In this document: one piece after another, positions 1 to 9,456 of the stretch
Numbering within the stretch: position 1 is the first letter of the stretch
Layout: each line of letters opens with the position of its first letter
Assembly (NCBI RefSeq): GCF_002006755.1
Contig: NZ_MVDO01000001.1
Location: forward strand, 1 to 39,531
Direction of reading: 5' to 3'
Length of the DNA stretch: 39,531 nucleotides
Source: Wohlfahrtiimonas larvae
GTDB lineage: Bacteria; Pseudomonadota; Gammaproteobacteria; Cardiobacteriales; Wohlfahrtiimonadaceae
Notes under the pieces: model-generated
Seen by the model: only the letters and a program-made list of their open reading frames with translations
What the model was told of the DNA's origin: nothing
Databases searched by the model: none
Translations under genes and position numbers: made by a program

Positions 1-3000
1 CAGATGCACCAGTGATTGATGCTGTGATTGATGATGTCGCTCCCGTTGAAGGTAGTATTTCTAATAATGGGCATACAAATGATCAAACCCCGACACTTCA
101 AGGGACTGCCGAAGCTAATAGTTTTGTTATTATTTACAGTAAAACTGATAGCGGTTTAGTAAAATTGGGTGAAGCAACTTCAAATGCTGATGGCCAATGG
201 GAATTTACAACATCTACTCTAGGAGATGGAAACTATACATTCATTGCAAAAGTTAGAGATAATGTAGGCAATGAAAGTGTTGAAAGTAATGAGTTTTCTG
301 TGAATGTAGACACATCACAGCCTGCTGATAATACTATTACAATTGATAGTATTTCGGATGATACGGGAGCATTGGATGATGACTTTATTACTAACGATAA
401 TACGTTAATTTTCCATGGCTCATTAGGATCTGAATTAAAAGCTAATGAAAAAGTTGAAATCAGTTTAGATGGTGGTAAAACCTGGATAACGACAACAGTT
501 AATGGTACAAGTTGGACGTATGATCATAGTGCAATTGAATTGGTGGATGGTTCTTATGATGTCATTGCTCGTATTGCAACTTTAGCAGGTAATGAAGGGG
601 CATCTGCGAATCAAATAGTAGTAATAGATACGACAGGTCCTGATGTTCAAGGGTTAACTATGACAGTAGGAATTAGCACAGATACTAGTCATGGTTTGGA
701 TGCGGGAGATGGCAATAGCCATAGTTCTACTGCCACTAATAATGATTTGATTACTCGTGATCAAACTTTAACATTGTCTGGTAATTTATCAGCTGAATTG
801 GCAGCGGGTGATTCTTTACAGATATCGAGCGATGGTGGTAAAACATGGACTTCTTTAGCATTAACAGGTACAAGTTGGCAGTACGCTATTCCTGAGTTTG
901 AAGGTAATGGTTCTATCACTTATCACTTCCGTGTTGTGGATACGGCAGGTAATGTTGCCACAAATACGACATTTAAGGATGAAGGTTATACTGTTGTTGT
1001 TGATGTTACTAATCCCGATGCTTTGACAAAAGCACCGATTATGCCAGACTCAGTAAATACTTCGACATATTATGAATTTAATAGTGATACTTATGGAAAG
1101 GTTGGTGCAGGAGAAATAGTTTCATTAGTTAATGATGTTGATCGTGATGGTAAGTATCGAGAAGGTTTAGATAAAATTATTGGTTATGTAAAAGCAGATG
1201 AAAATGGTGATTGGAGTTTGTCTGTAAGATTACCAGCAGGTTCTAGCAATCTTGGTTTTGTAGTTTGGGATGAAGCTGGCAACCGTTCAGACATGAGCAC
1301 ACCGACTCCTGTAGGTGCGACAGATGGTGTGGGTTATATTGCAGTGGAGCAAACATGGGGACAAAGTAGTGAAGGTTTCTATGGAATTAACGTAGCATCA
1401 GTAACGTTACAGAATGGTCAATGGGTCTTTTACCAATCTCCTCCTCGTAATGCGGATGGTGGTAGAGGGTATAATAATGGTAGCTTGTATTTTATGAAAG
1501 ATACTGTGAATGGCGATGCTGATTATAACTACTTATATTTACCAGATGGGGTTCAAGAGGCTGGCTATGGTGGTTTCTTAAGTGGTGCTACTATGTTTGA
1601 TGTTAACCGTGATGGCTTAATAGATGTCATTGGCGCGAAAAGTGGTTATGGTACTCCATATAAAACCTCGGCGTGGTTCCAGAATGCAGATGGTACATTT
1701 ACACCGAACCATATAGATACACCTAATGGGACTTTTCAGCATTTAGGCGGCACAATTGCGATTGACCTAAAAGGTGATGGATATGTTGATATTTTCATGT
1801 CAACTTCTGAAACTAGTGTTGCTGGTAAAAATCATATCTTTACCTTACTTGAGAATAATGGCGGGACGTTACAGTTAAATAATTCTGTACCTACAGGTGC
1901 AGATGGTGCATTAACTATGCTGCATGAATTATCCGGTGTGGATATCAACAATGATGGTACGGTGGATATTGTCGGTCACTCTAATCGTAGAGCAAATGGC
2001 ACATATGGCAATACAGGTACTTCATTAACAGTGATAACCAATGATGGACATACATTAAGTGGTGTAACACATTATGATAATATATTCCAAACAAATGGTT
2101 ATGAGGATAATGGTGATGAAGTTGCTAATATGGTTTGGGCTGACTTTGATGGTGATGGATATTTAGATTTATTCATAGGGAAAGGTTATGGCAAAAATGG
2201 TGCAGCTAGAGATAGTGAAAGTCGTATTTATCTCAATGATGGTAAAGGTGGGTTGTTAACCTCAGTTGATGATACATTATGGTTTGGAGATGATATCGAT
2301 GCAGCAGCATCATTAGCCATCGACTGGAATCATGATGGTATGATGGATATCATTGAAATACCAAAATATAGAGCGAGTGGATCACCAACCCTATATTTAA
2401 ACACAGGAGATAATGTTTGGAACTCTTCTGCTCAGAAACATATTATTGCGCCTGAAGGCAAATATTCTGGTGCGATGGCAGTTGATTATAACTGGGATGG
2501 TAATGTTGATTTATTGCTATATACCAAAGGTAAAACTATTTTGGTTGAAAATACCAATGCGGTTGCAGATGGTACAAGCTTAAATGTTTCAATTGTTGAT
2601 GGTAATGGTATTAATATATTCTTTGGTAATACGGTTAACTTATACAATAGTAAAGGTGAGCTTGTAGCAACACAGGTCATCAATGCTCAATCTTCAGGGA
2701 CTACCATTAGTTCAGGGCTTCTTAATTTTTATGGATTAGATCCTAATGAGACTTATTCATTACAACTGTTAAGAATCACGGATGGTGTTGCTAACCATGT
2801 TGGCGGTGGTGGTAATTTGGGTGGCTATAATGAAACCACTGTTAACAATGCATGGACAAATATTAAGACAGGGCAAGCTAATACAAACTTAGTGTTAACG
2901 GCTGAAGCAGATGATGCGGTTAATCATGCATTAGGCAATGGTATTAGTGGTACAGGTTATAATGATACGTTCTTTGCAACCGAAGGTGATGACATTTACA

Positions 3001-3638
3001 GCGGTGGCGGTGGCTGGAACAGCTCTCTCACTGGTGAAAAAGTGTGGAGTGCAACTGAAGGCTTGGATATCGTTGATTATAGCAATGCAACTCAAGGTAT
3101 TATTGCAGACCTAACAGCAGGTACAGCAACAGGTATGGGTAATGATAAATTGATCAGTATCGAAGGTTTGATCGGTAGTGATTATGATGATGTGTTTACC
3201 AATAGTACTGCAAATAACGTCTTTGAAGGTAAAGGAGGCAATGATATATTCCACTTAACTCATACAGGTAATGATATTTTACTCTACAGATTATTGGACC
3301 ATGCTGATGCAACTGGTGGTAATGGACAAGATACTGCCTATGGCTTCCATATTGGTAATACTATTACTGATAAAGATGCTGATGCGATTAATATCAGTGA
3401 GCTATTAGATTATGATGGTATAGTTTCTTTCTATACTGATGAAGGTGAAATGAAATTAGACTATAACTCAAAAGGTATTTTAGATTATCTTAAAGTTGAA
3501 GTGGTTGATGGTAGTACAATCATCAGTATTGACAGAGATGGTAAGGGTGATGCACACGATTTTGCAACAGTGATCACTTTAGAAAATACTGAAACTGATT
3601 TGTTGACTTTATTAGCTAATAATCAAATTATTATTTAA
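1..3638 (+). CDS. Type I-secreted giant adhesin, C-terminal part (5' partial)
   Basis: The reading frame is open to the left edge, so the true start lies outside the window; the GTG at 12 is not a convincing start. The visible ~1,210 residues begin with about four Ig-like modules of the BapA/LapA kind (roughly residues 1-430). Each carries a strand pattern ending in a VRDNVGN-, VVDTAGN- or WDEAGN-like motif. Next come six FG-GAP/VCBS-type calcium loops with a D-x-[ND]-x-D-G-x-x-D core (for example DVNRDGLIDV, DFDGDGYLDL, DWNHDGMMDI; about residues 525-850), as in integrin-like propellers. RTX-like nonapeptides follow (GDDIYSGGGG, GKGGNDIF). The tail has the GGNGQDTAYGF...DAINISELL pattern of the type I secretion C-terminal target domain. 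The exporter genes lie directly downstream. It is probably a surface or biofilm adhesin; the ligand cannot be inferred. Confidence 0.9.
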   Translation, partial: DAPVIDAVIDDVAPVEGSISNNGHTNDQTPTLQGTAEANSFVIIYSKTDSGLVKLGEATSNADGQWEFTTSTLGDGNYTFIAKVRDNVGNESVESNEFSVNVDTSQPADNTITIDSISDDTGALDDDFITNDNTLIFHGSLGSELKANEKVEISLDGGKTWITTTVNGTSWTYDHSAIELVDGSYDVIARIATLAGNEGASANQIVVIDTTGPDVQGLTMTVGISTDTSHGLDAGDGNSHSSTATNNDLITRDQTLTLSGNLSAELAAGDSLQISSDGGKTWTSLALTGTSWQYAIPEFEGNGSITYHFRVVDTAGNVATNTTFKDEGYTVVVDVTNPDALTKAPIMPDSVNTSTYYEFNSDTYGKVGAGEIVSLVNDVDRDGKYREGLDKIIGYVKADENGDWSLSVRLPAGSSNLGFVVWDEAGNRSDMSTPTPVGATDGVGYIAVEQTWGQSSEGFYGINVASVTLQNGQWVFYQSPPRNADGGRGYNNGSLYFMKDTVNGDADYNYLYLPDGVQEAGYGGFLSGATMFDVNRDGLIDVIGAKSGYGTPYKTSAWFQNADGTFTPNHIDTPNGTFQHLGGTIAIDLKGDGYVDIFMSTSETSVAGKNHIFTLLENNGGTLQLNNSVPTGADGALTMLHELSGVDINNDGTVDIVGHSNRRANGTYGNTGTSLTVITNDGHTLSGVTHYDNIFQTNGYEDNGDEVANMVWADFDGDGYLDLFIGKGYGKNGAARDSESRIYLNDGKGGLLTSVDDTLWFGDDIDAAASLAIDWNHDGMMDIIEIPKYRASGSPTLYLNTGDNVWNSSAQKHIIAPEGKYSGAMAVDYNWDGNVDLLLYTKGKTILVENTNAVADGTSLNVSIVDGNGINIFFGNTVNLYNSKGELVATQVINAQSSGTTISSGLLNFYGLDPNETYSLQLLRITDGVANHVGGGGNLGGYNETTVNNAWTNIKTGQANTNLVLTAEADDAVNHALGNGISGTGYNDTFFATEGDDIYSGGGGWNSSLTGEKVWSATEGLDIVDYSNATQGIIADLTAGTATGMGNDKLISIEGLIGSDYDDVFTNSTANNVFEGKGGNDIFHLTHTGNDILLYRLLDHADATGGNGQDTAYGFHIGNTITDKDADAINISELLDYDGIVSFYTDEGEMKLDYNSKGILDYLKVEVVDGSTIISIDRDGKGDAHDFATVITLENTETDLLTLLANNQIII

Positions 3639-3645
3639 AAAGTAA

Positions 3646-3680
3646 TTCCCTCTATCGTATTGATTGCGATAGGGGGATTT
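3646..3680 (+). terminator. Hairpin terminator after the adhesin gene
   Basis: A 10-bp stem (CCCTCTATCG at 3648-3657 with CGATAGGGGG at 3667-3676, one T-G wobble) lies 9 bases after the adhesin stop. The following T-run is short (ATTT), so termination may be incomplete. The rest of 3681-3879 shows no ORF and presumably holds the promoter of the exporter genes. Confidence 0.55.
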
Positions 3681-3879
3681 CCGTATAGTAAAGTTGTTTT
3701 GATCTTCCTTTTGTTATTAAGAAATAGACTAGTTTTATGAAAAAAAATTATGTTAATGGCTTTGTGCCATTATCAGTATTAATAGTTATTAAAGATATAT
3801 TGCATTCTCAAACTGTATTTTCGTTATGTTGTAAATTCCCTAGATTATCAGGTAGGTTTGACAATATAGGAGAATATCG

Positions 3880-6027
3880 ATGAGCAGAAAAAATAGTGCG
3901 TATCAACAATGGTTATTATCTTTCATGGCGGTAGCACGTCATTATCGTTTAGATATTTCAGAAGAAAATGTACGAGTTTTTTTAGATTGGGAAAGAAATA
4001 CGGATAAAGATGAATTGTTAAGCCGTATGGCAAAACATTTAGGGTTAACGTTACGTTTTCAAAAGTTTACAGCTAAAAGGTTAGATCCCTGGAGTTTGCC
4101 TTTAGTCATTGAGTTTATGAATGACACAGTTGGTGTTATTACCAAAGTTAATTCTGAAGGGCAATGTACGATTTTAATGGGAAATGATGATGGTTTAGCC
4201 ATAGATTTAGATATGGCTGAAGTGACAAAGAGTGTCAAACGTATCATTGTCTTGCGCCCTGAATCATCTGTCGAAGATGTTCGAGTAGATGATTATATTA
4301 AACCTTTTAAACCTAATTGGTTTTCTAGTATTTTATTTAAAGATTGGCGCAGTTATGGACATATTGTTACAGCATCATTTTTGATTAATATATTAGCGTT
4401 AGCATCGGTTGTATTTTCTATGCAGGTTTATGATAGGGTGATTCCCGCACAATCTGAATCTACGTTATGGGTTCTATTTATGGGGGTTGCATTAGCAATT
4501 GTTTTTGAATTTTTATTAAGAATAGCTCGTACTCATATTTCAGATATTGCAGGTAAAAAAGTAGATTTAAGAGTCTCAGATACAGTATTTGGGAGATCGC
4601 TTCGTTTACGTAATGATGTGAGGCCGCAATCTACAGGCTCATTTGTATCTCAATTAAGAGAACTTGATCATTTAAGAGAAGTAGTGGCATCAAGTACGGT
4701 GAATGCGATAGCAGATCTTCCTTTTGTTTTATTATTTTTAGTTGTGTTATTTATTATTGGTGGGCCTTTAGGATTTGTTGCATTAGGTATATTACCCCTA
4801 TTAATTTTGCCAGGTGTGATTGTTCAAAAAACTTTGGCTAAACTTGCTAAAGAAGGAATGAGGGAATCTGCTTTACGTAATACAATTATGATTGAGTCAG
4901 TTGAAGCTATTGAAGATATTAAATTGTTGCGAGCGGAACACCGTTTTCAAAGTCAATGGAATCAGGCAAATAGCGTTTCTGCAAGTATTAATTTGCGACA
5001 GCGTAGAATAACAAATTTTTTATTATCTTGGGCGCAAGAATTGCAAAATCTAACTTTTGCATTGGTGCTTTTGATTGGGGCATATTTGGTAATCAATGGT
5101 AGTATTACAACTGGGGTGTTAGTTGGAACATCTATTTTGTCATCTAGAATGATGGGACCTATTTCTCAATGGTCTGGTATTTTATCTAGATTGCAACAAG
5201 CGAAAACTGCTTATGCAGGATTAACTGATTTAATGGATAAGCCGTTAGATCAATCATCAAGTAGTAAATTATTGCATCGTCCAGTATTATTGGGTCATTA
5301 TGAATTGGGTTCTGTAATCCTTAGATATAGTGATAAACAAAAACAGCCAACTTTAGATATTAAGTCGCTTAATATTAAACAAGGTGAACGTATCGGTATT
5401 CTTGGTAAAATGGGGGCGGGGAAGTCTACTTTATTACAATTATTAGCAGGTATGGTTAGAGCACAACAAGGGAGTGTGTTGTTGGATGCAACTGATATTT
5501 TACAGATTGATCCTGCTGATGTTCGAAGAGATATTGGCTTGCTAACCCAAAATTCTCGTTTATTGTTTGGATCAATCCGAGAAAATATCATCATGGGATC
5601 GCCATTAGCTTCTCATCAGGAAATATTGAAAGCATTACAAATTTCAGGTGCTTTGCCTATTATTCAAAACCAAACACAAGGACTTGATTTTTTAGTTCGA
5701 GAAGGTGGTGCAGGATTATCTGGTGGGCAAAAACAGGCATTATTATTAGCAAGAACACTGATCAAAGATCCCAATATTTTATTATTAGATGAACCTACCG
5801 CTTCGATGGATGAAATTACAGAACAACATGTTGTCCGTTCATTGGGAGAATGGTTGGAAAGCCGTACTTTAGTTGTAGCTACTCACAAGCCTGCTTTATT
5901 GAAGCTAGTTGACCGTATTATTGTTATTGATAATGGACGTATTGTATTAGATGGCCCCAAAGAAACTATTTTGGCAAATTTATCTGGTCAGAATAATGTT
6001 AATGCTCAGAGGGGAAATCATGGATAA
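3880..6027 (+). CDS. Type I secretion ABC transporter (permease/ATPase, LapB/HlyB type)
   Basis: Inner-membrane ABC exporter of 715 residues, the usual length for HlyB/LapB proteins. The N-terminal ~125 residues form a C39-peptidase-like domain but lack the catalytic Cys, which is the non-cleaving form found in exporters of RTX proteins. A transmembrane domain follows (about 160-450). The nucleotide-binding domain has Walker A GKMGAGKST, Q-loop LLTQNSRL, signature LSGGQKQ, Walker B ILLLDEPTASMD and the H-loop His in VVATHKPA. An AGGAG ribosome site precedes the ATG. It ends 8 bases inside the adaptor gene. By position it exports the upstream adhesin with that adaptor; the outer-membrane TolC/LapE partner is not in this window. 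Confidence 0.93.
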   Translation: MSRKNSAYQQWLLSFMAVARHYRLDISEENVRVFLDWERNTDKDELLSRMAKHLGLTLRFQKFTAKRLDPWSLPLVIEFMNDTVGVITKVNSEGQCTILMGNDDGLAIDLDMAEVTKSVKRIIVLRPESSVEDVRVDDYIKPFKPNWFSSILFKDWRSYGHIVTASFLINILALASVVFSMQVYDRVIPAQSESTLWVLFMGVALAIVFEFLLRIARTHISDIAGKKVDLRVSDTVFGRSLRLRNDVRPQSTGSFVSQLRELDHLREVVASSTVNAIADLPFVLLFLVVLFIIGGPLGFVALGILPLLILPGVIVQKTLAKLAKEGMRESALRNTIMIESVEAIEDIKLLRAEHRFQSQWNQANSVSASINLRQRRITNFLLSWAQELQNLTFALVLLIGAYLVINGSITTGVLVGTSILSSRMMGPISQWSGILSRLQQAKTAYAGLTDLMDKPLDQSSSSKLLHRPVLLGHYELGSVILRYSDKQKQPTLDIKSLNIKQGERIGILGKMGAGKSTLLQLLAGMVRAQQGSVLLDATDILQIDPADVRRDIGLLTQNSRLLFGSIRENIIMGSPLASHQEILKALQISGALPIIQNQTQGLDFLVREGGAGLSGGQKQALLLARTLIKDPNILLLDEPTASMDEITEQHVVRSLGEWLESRTLVVATHKPALLKLVDRIIVIDNGRIVLDGPKETILANLSGQNNVNAQRGNHG

Positions 6028-7195
6028 GCATCATTTTAGTATGTGGGAGTTGACAGAGAGAGATACCCAACAATCACGTATCATTATTTGGATCATCTTA
6101 TGTGCTTTTGTAACATTTTTTATTTGGGCTTACTTCTTTGAATTAGATGAGGTATCTTCTGGATCAGGAAAAGTAGTCGCTTCTTCTAAAGAACAAATTA
6201 TTCAATCCTTAGAGGGAGGGGTTTTAGCAAAGTTATTAGTGAAGGAAGGAGATATTGTACAGCCGGGGCAAGTGCTAGCTCAATTAGATCCGACACGGAT
6301 GGAATCTAGTGTAGGTGAATCATTAGCTAAATTACATGCAGCTAAAGCAACTGTAGCAAGGTTAGAGGCTGAGGTTAGTGATGCACCACTAATATTTCCA
6401 AGTGAAGTTATTAATGATACTTCATTGGTAAATTCTGAAACAGAGCTTTTTAATTCTAAAAGAAAATCATTACAAGAAACGATTGCTAATTTACAAGAAT
6501 CACAAAGCTTAATTCGACAAGAATTAGATTTAACAGAACCCTTAGTCATAAAAGGTGCAGCAAGTAGTGTTGAGGTTTTGAGATTAAAAAGGCAATTGGT
6601 AGAGTTACGTACAAAAGAAATTGATATTCATAATCAATATTTTGTAAAGGCACGAGAAGAGTTAGCAAAAGCGAAAGTAGATGTTGCAACTCAAGAACAG
6701 ATTATTCTTGGTAGAAGTGATGTGTTATCTAGAACAACAATTACATCCCCGGTTCGTGGTATTGTTAAGGATGTGGAAATTAATACAATTGGCGGTGTCA
6801 TTCCTCCAAACGGCCGTTTAATGGAAATTATTCCAATGGATGAGCGATTGCAAATTGAAACAAAAATATCACCACGAGATATTGCCTATATTCGCCCAGG
6901 TTTAAAAGCTACAGTAAAAATTAGTGCGTATGATTATTCTATTTATGGTGGTTTAGAAGGCACTGTAGAGTTGATTTCTCCTGATACAATACAAGATGAA
7001 GTAAATAGGGAGATATATTATTACAGGGTTTATATTCGAACCAATACTGATTCATTAAAAGGTAAGGATAATAAAGATTTCCCTATTGTACCGGGTATGA
7101 TTGCTACAGTAGATATTCACACAGGGAGCAAGACTATTCTCAGTTTTTTAATTAAGCCATTTAATAAAGCAAGAGAAGCTTTGAGAGAAAGATAA
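6020..7195 (+). CDS. HlyD-family type I secretion adaptor (LapC type)
   Basis: Periplasmic membrane-fusion subunit, 391 residues. I chose the ATG at 6020 (MDKHHFSMWEL) because an AGAGGGGA ribosome site sits just upstream and it overlaps the ABC gene stop by 8 bases, which indicates translational coupling; a longer frame starting at 5951 has no such support. One transmembrane helix near residues 22-42 is followed by a lipoyl-like half (SLEGGVLAKLLVKEGDIV), a long coiled-coil hairpin (about 85-240), the second lipoyl half (TSPVRGIVKDVEINT), and a beta-barrel domain ending VPGMIATVDIHTGSKTILS, typical of HlyD/LapC. It should bridge the inner-membrane exporter and an outer-membrane channel. Confidence 0.93.
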   Translation: MDKHHFSMWELTERDTQQSRIIIWIILCAFVTFFIWAYFFELDEVSSGSGKVVASSKEQIIQSLEGGVLAKLLVKEGDIVQPGQVLAQLDPTRMESSVGESLAKLHAAKATVARLEAEVSDAPLIFPSEVINDTSLVNSETELFNSKRKSLQETIANLQESQSLIRQELDLTEPLVIKGAASSVEVLRLKRQLVELRTKEIDIHNQYFVKAREELAKAKVDVATQEQIILGRSDVLSRTTITSPVRGIVKDVEINTIGGVIPPNGRLMEIIPMDERLQIETKISPRDIAYIRPGLKATVKISAYDYSIYGGLEGTVELISPDTIQDEVNREIYYYRVYIRTNTDSLKGKDNKDFPIVPGMIATVDIHTGSKTILSFLIKPFNKAREALRER

Positions 7196-7210
7196 TGCTT
7201 AAATTGAACT

Positions 7211-7240
7211 AAAAGCGAGTCTTAAAGACTCGCTTTTAGT
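7211..7240. terminator. Bidirectional terminator between the T1SS genes and nhaA
   Basis: Perfect 11-bp stem, AAAAGCGAGTC (7211-7221) and GACTCGCTTTT (7227-7237) around a 5-base loop. It has A/T runs on both sides and sits between two convergent genes, so it can serve both strands. Confidence 0.85.
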
Positions 7241-7261
7241 TATTTGAGTAAACCATTTGGA

Positions 7262-8407
7262 TTACTTTGCTTCCGGATGTAGTCTTAATATCATATAACC
7301 CAACCCGCCTGATAAGAATGAGCCAATAAATACGCCAATTTTGCTTAGATCTTGTAATTCAGGTGAAATAAATGCAAGCATGCTGATGAATAAACTCATG
7401 GTAAAGCCGATGCCACACAGTAATGCAACACCATAAACTTGTAGCCATGTCGCACCATTTGGTCTCTTGAATAATCCTAATTTTTCACCCAAGTAAACAA
7501 TGCCAAAAATACCAATTTGCTTACCAAAGAATAAGCCTAAAGCAACACCTAAAACGACAGGATGAGCAAGCATTGATAATTCTAATCCTGCAAAGGAAAC
7601 GCCCGCATTGGCAAAGCCAAAAATTGGAATGATTAAGAAACTGACCCAATTACTTAAACCATGTTCCCAGGCAATCAATGGTGGCTCATTTTTTGCATTG
7701 AGTGGAACATTATTGAGCGGAATCGTTAATGCTAATGTTACACCTGCCAATGTGGCATGGATGCCCGATTTCAAAACCATGAACCATAAAATGGCACCAA
7801 AGAATAGGTAGAAATGAGGTGCGGTAATCTTTTTAAAATTTAAGAAGATCAGCGCTAAGATGCTCACGAACGCGCCCACAAGATAAAGTAAATTTAAGTC
7901 TTGCGTGTAAAATACAGCAATGATGATAATGGCTGCCAAATCATCAATGATAGCAAGAGCAGTTAAGAATACTTTTAAGGATAATGGCACTCTGCTGCCT
8001 AATAGCGCTAATATGCCTAATGCAAATGCGATATCTGTCGCTGTTGGGATTGCCCAGCCATTCAGAGCAGCAGAATCCCCTTTATTGAGATAATAATAGA
8101 TCATAGCAGGTACAGCTAAACCTGCTAACGCTGCTAATCCGGGTAAAATTCTTTGAGAATTTGTGGCTAATTCGCCCACTAAAAATTCGCGTTTCAATTC
8201 TAAGCCGACATATAGAAAGAAAATTGCCATTAATGCATCATTAATCCAATGCAAAATAGATAATCCTGCAAGATAACTATTTAACATTAAAAAGTAGGAT
8301 TCTGATAATGGGCTGTTCGCAATGATCAATCCTAGTAAGGCGCAAATCATTAAAATGATGCCACCTGCAGTGGGTAAAGCAAAAAAGTATTGTAGTTTTT
8401 TATACAT
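7262..8407 (-). CDS. nhaA: Na+/H+ antiporter NhaA
   Basis: Inner-membrane electrogenic Na+(Li+)/H+ exchanger of 381 residues with about 12 hydrophobic segments, matching the usual NhaA length. Diagnostic motifs are GLELKREFLVGEL, ATDIAFALGILALLG (the Asp corresponding to D133 of E. coli) and ALAIIDDLAAIIIIA, which carries the paired transport aspartates (D163/D164 in E. coli). A Lys in FFGKQIGIF fits the conserved Lys of the late helices. An AGGGGAATGG stretch precedes the ATG. The gene is followed by the shared terminator at 7211-7240. The 175-bp upstream region shows only AT-rich sequence and small hairpins; I see no known riboswitch there. Confidence 0.95.
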   Translation of the reverse strand: MYKKLQYFFALPTAGGIILMICALLGLIIANSPLSESYFLMLNSYLAGLSILHWINDALMAIFFLYVGLELKREFLVGELATNSQRILPGLAALAGLAVPAMIYYYLNKGDSAALNGWAIPTATDIAFALGILALLGSRVPLSLKVFLTALAIIDDLAAIIIIAVFYTQDLNLLYLVGAFVSILALIFLNFKKITAPHFYLFFGAILWFMVLKSGIHATLAGVTLALTIPLNNVPLNAKNEPPLIAWEHGLSNWVSFLIIPIFGFANAGVSFAGLELSMLAHPVVLGVALGLFFGKQIGIFGIVYLGEKLGLFKRPNGATWLQVYGVALLCGIGFTMSLFISMLAFISPELQDLSKIGVFIGSFLSGGLGYMILRLHPEAK

Positions 8408-8582
8408 CCATTCCCCTAAAAGTATTTTGTTAAAAACATAAAATTATTAAAAACCACAGGTAAAATATATAAAAACTTTTTAAAAGTCGATAAAAATCGT
8501 TATTTTTAATTATCTTGTTTTTTTGAATGCTATTGTTTGTAAGGGATTAGTTGTTGTTTTTAAAATATAAAATAATATGGTA

Positions 8583-9359
8583 TTAACTATTATGTTTGTC
8601 TAAAAACGTATGAATCGTGCGGAGCACAGCATCTGTTTTTTGGGCATGGACCCAATGGCCTGCGCCAGCGATTACTTTTGCAGTTGCCTTAGGGAATTGT
8701 GCAGTGATCAATGCTTGATCCTCTTGGCGCACATATTCAGACTCGCCACCAATGATGAACAGTATTGGTTTTGCAAATGTTGGTACATCCTGCCAATCAA
8801 TGATCTCTAAATAGCGATCTTGTAAGGTTGCCACATTGAATTTCCATGTACCTTGTTTGAATGATTTTAATAAGAACTGAATAACAAATTCTTCATCCAA
8901 AATTGTACGCATTAATTCAGCAGCTTCTTTGCGGTCTGTGATGTTTGCATCACTCACAGCATTTAAAGCTGCAAAGATTTCAGTATGGCGATGAACATTG
9001 TAAGCCACAGGTGCTACATCAATTACAATAAGATTTTTGATTTTCTCAGGAATATATTCTGTGACTTTCATTGCAATTTTACCACCCATAGAATGGCCGA
9101 TAATAGTCACTTCAGGAATATTTAAATCATCAAGTAGAACAATAATATCTTGCGCCATTGCAGAATAATTCATTTCATCAGAATGGAAAGAATCACCATG
9201 ATTACGCATATCAACTTGGATGACCGTGTAATCCGTTAAACCTCGCGCGATCATACCAAGGTTGTTCATATCGCCAAATAAACCATGAATTAATAAAATT
9301 GGTGTTGTGTGAAGCCTGGTTTCAGGTTGGGTGATTTTATAGTTTAATAATGTTGCCAT
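8583..9359 (-). CDS. ybfF: Alpha/beta hydrolase, YbfF-type esterase
   Basis: Cytoplasmic alpha/beta-hydrolase of 258 residues. The order of motifs is that of YbfF: LLIHGLFGDMNNLGM (oxyanion-hole region), VDMRNHGDSF, nucleophile elbow IIGHSMGGKIAM (Ser), the YbfF-like stretch LIVIDVAPVAY, and a C-terminal AGAGHWVHA carrying the catalytic His. YbfF hydrolyses short acyl esters and acyl-CoA-like substrates; the physiological substrate here is not predictable. It runs in the same direction as nhaA, 175 bp upstream, and is probably a separate transcript because its upstream neighbour ends in a strong terminator. Confidence 0.88.
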   Translation of the reverse strand: MATLLNYKITQPETRLHTTPILLIHGLFGDMNNLGMIARGLTDYTVIQVDMRNHGDSFHSDEMNYSAMAQDIIVLLDDLNIPEVTIIGHSMGGKIAMKVTEYIPEKIKNLIVIDVAPVAYNVHRHTEIFAALNAVSDANITDRKEAAELMRTILDEEFVIQFLLKSFKQGTWKFNVATLQDRYLEIIDWQDVPTFAKPILFIIGGESEYVRQEDQALITAQFPKATAKVIAGAGHWVHAQKTDAVLRTIHTFLDKHNS

Positions 9360-9408
9360 TCGATCAAATCCTCAGTGACTGCATAACATAGGGGGATATT
9401 ATGCCATG

Positions 9409-9444
9409 AAAAAAGCAAAGGGTGGGAGGAACACCATTTGCTTT
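9409..9444 (-). terminator. Rho-independent terminator after the hglS-like gene
   Basis: Read on the minus strand, AAAGCAAATGGTG (9444-9432) pairs with CACCCTTTGCTTT (9424-9412) with one mismatch, around a 7-base loop, and is followed by a T-run. It ends the aminotransferase-hglS transcript. Confidence 0.8.
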
Positions 9445-9456
9445 ATAAAGATGAGA

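Noticed and set aside
2140-2540. Recurrent GATGGTGATGG-like DNA as a tandem repeat
   Set aside because: The repetition follows from the encoded D-x-D-G-D-G calcium loops. Spacing and sequence are protein-driven, with no exact DNA tandem array.
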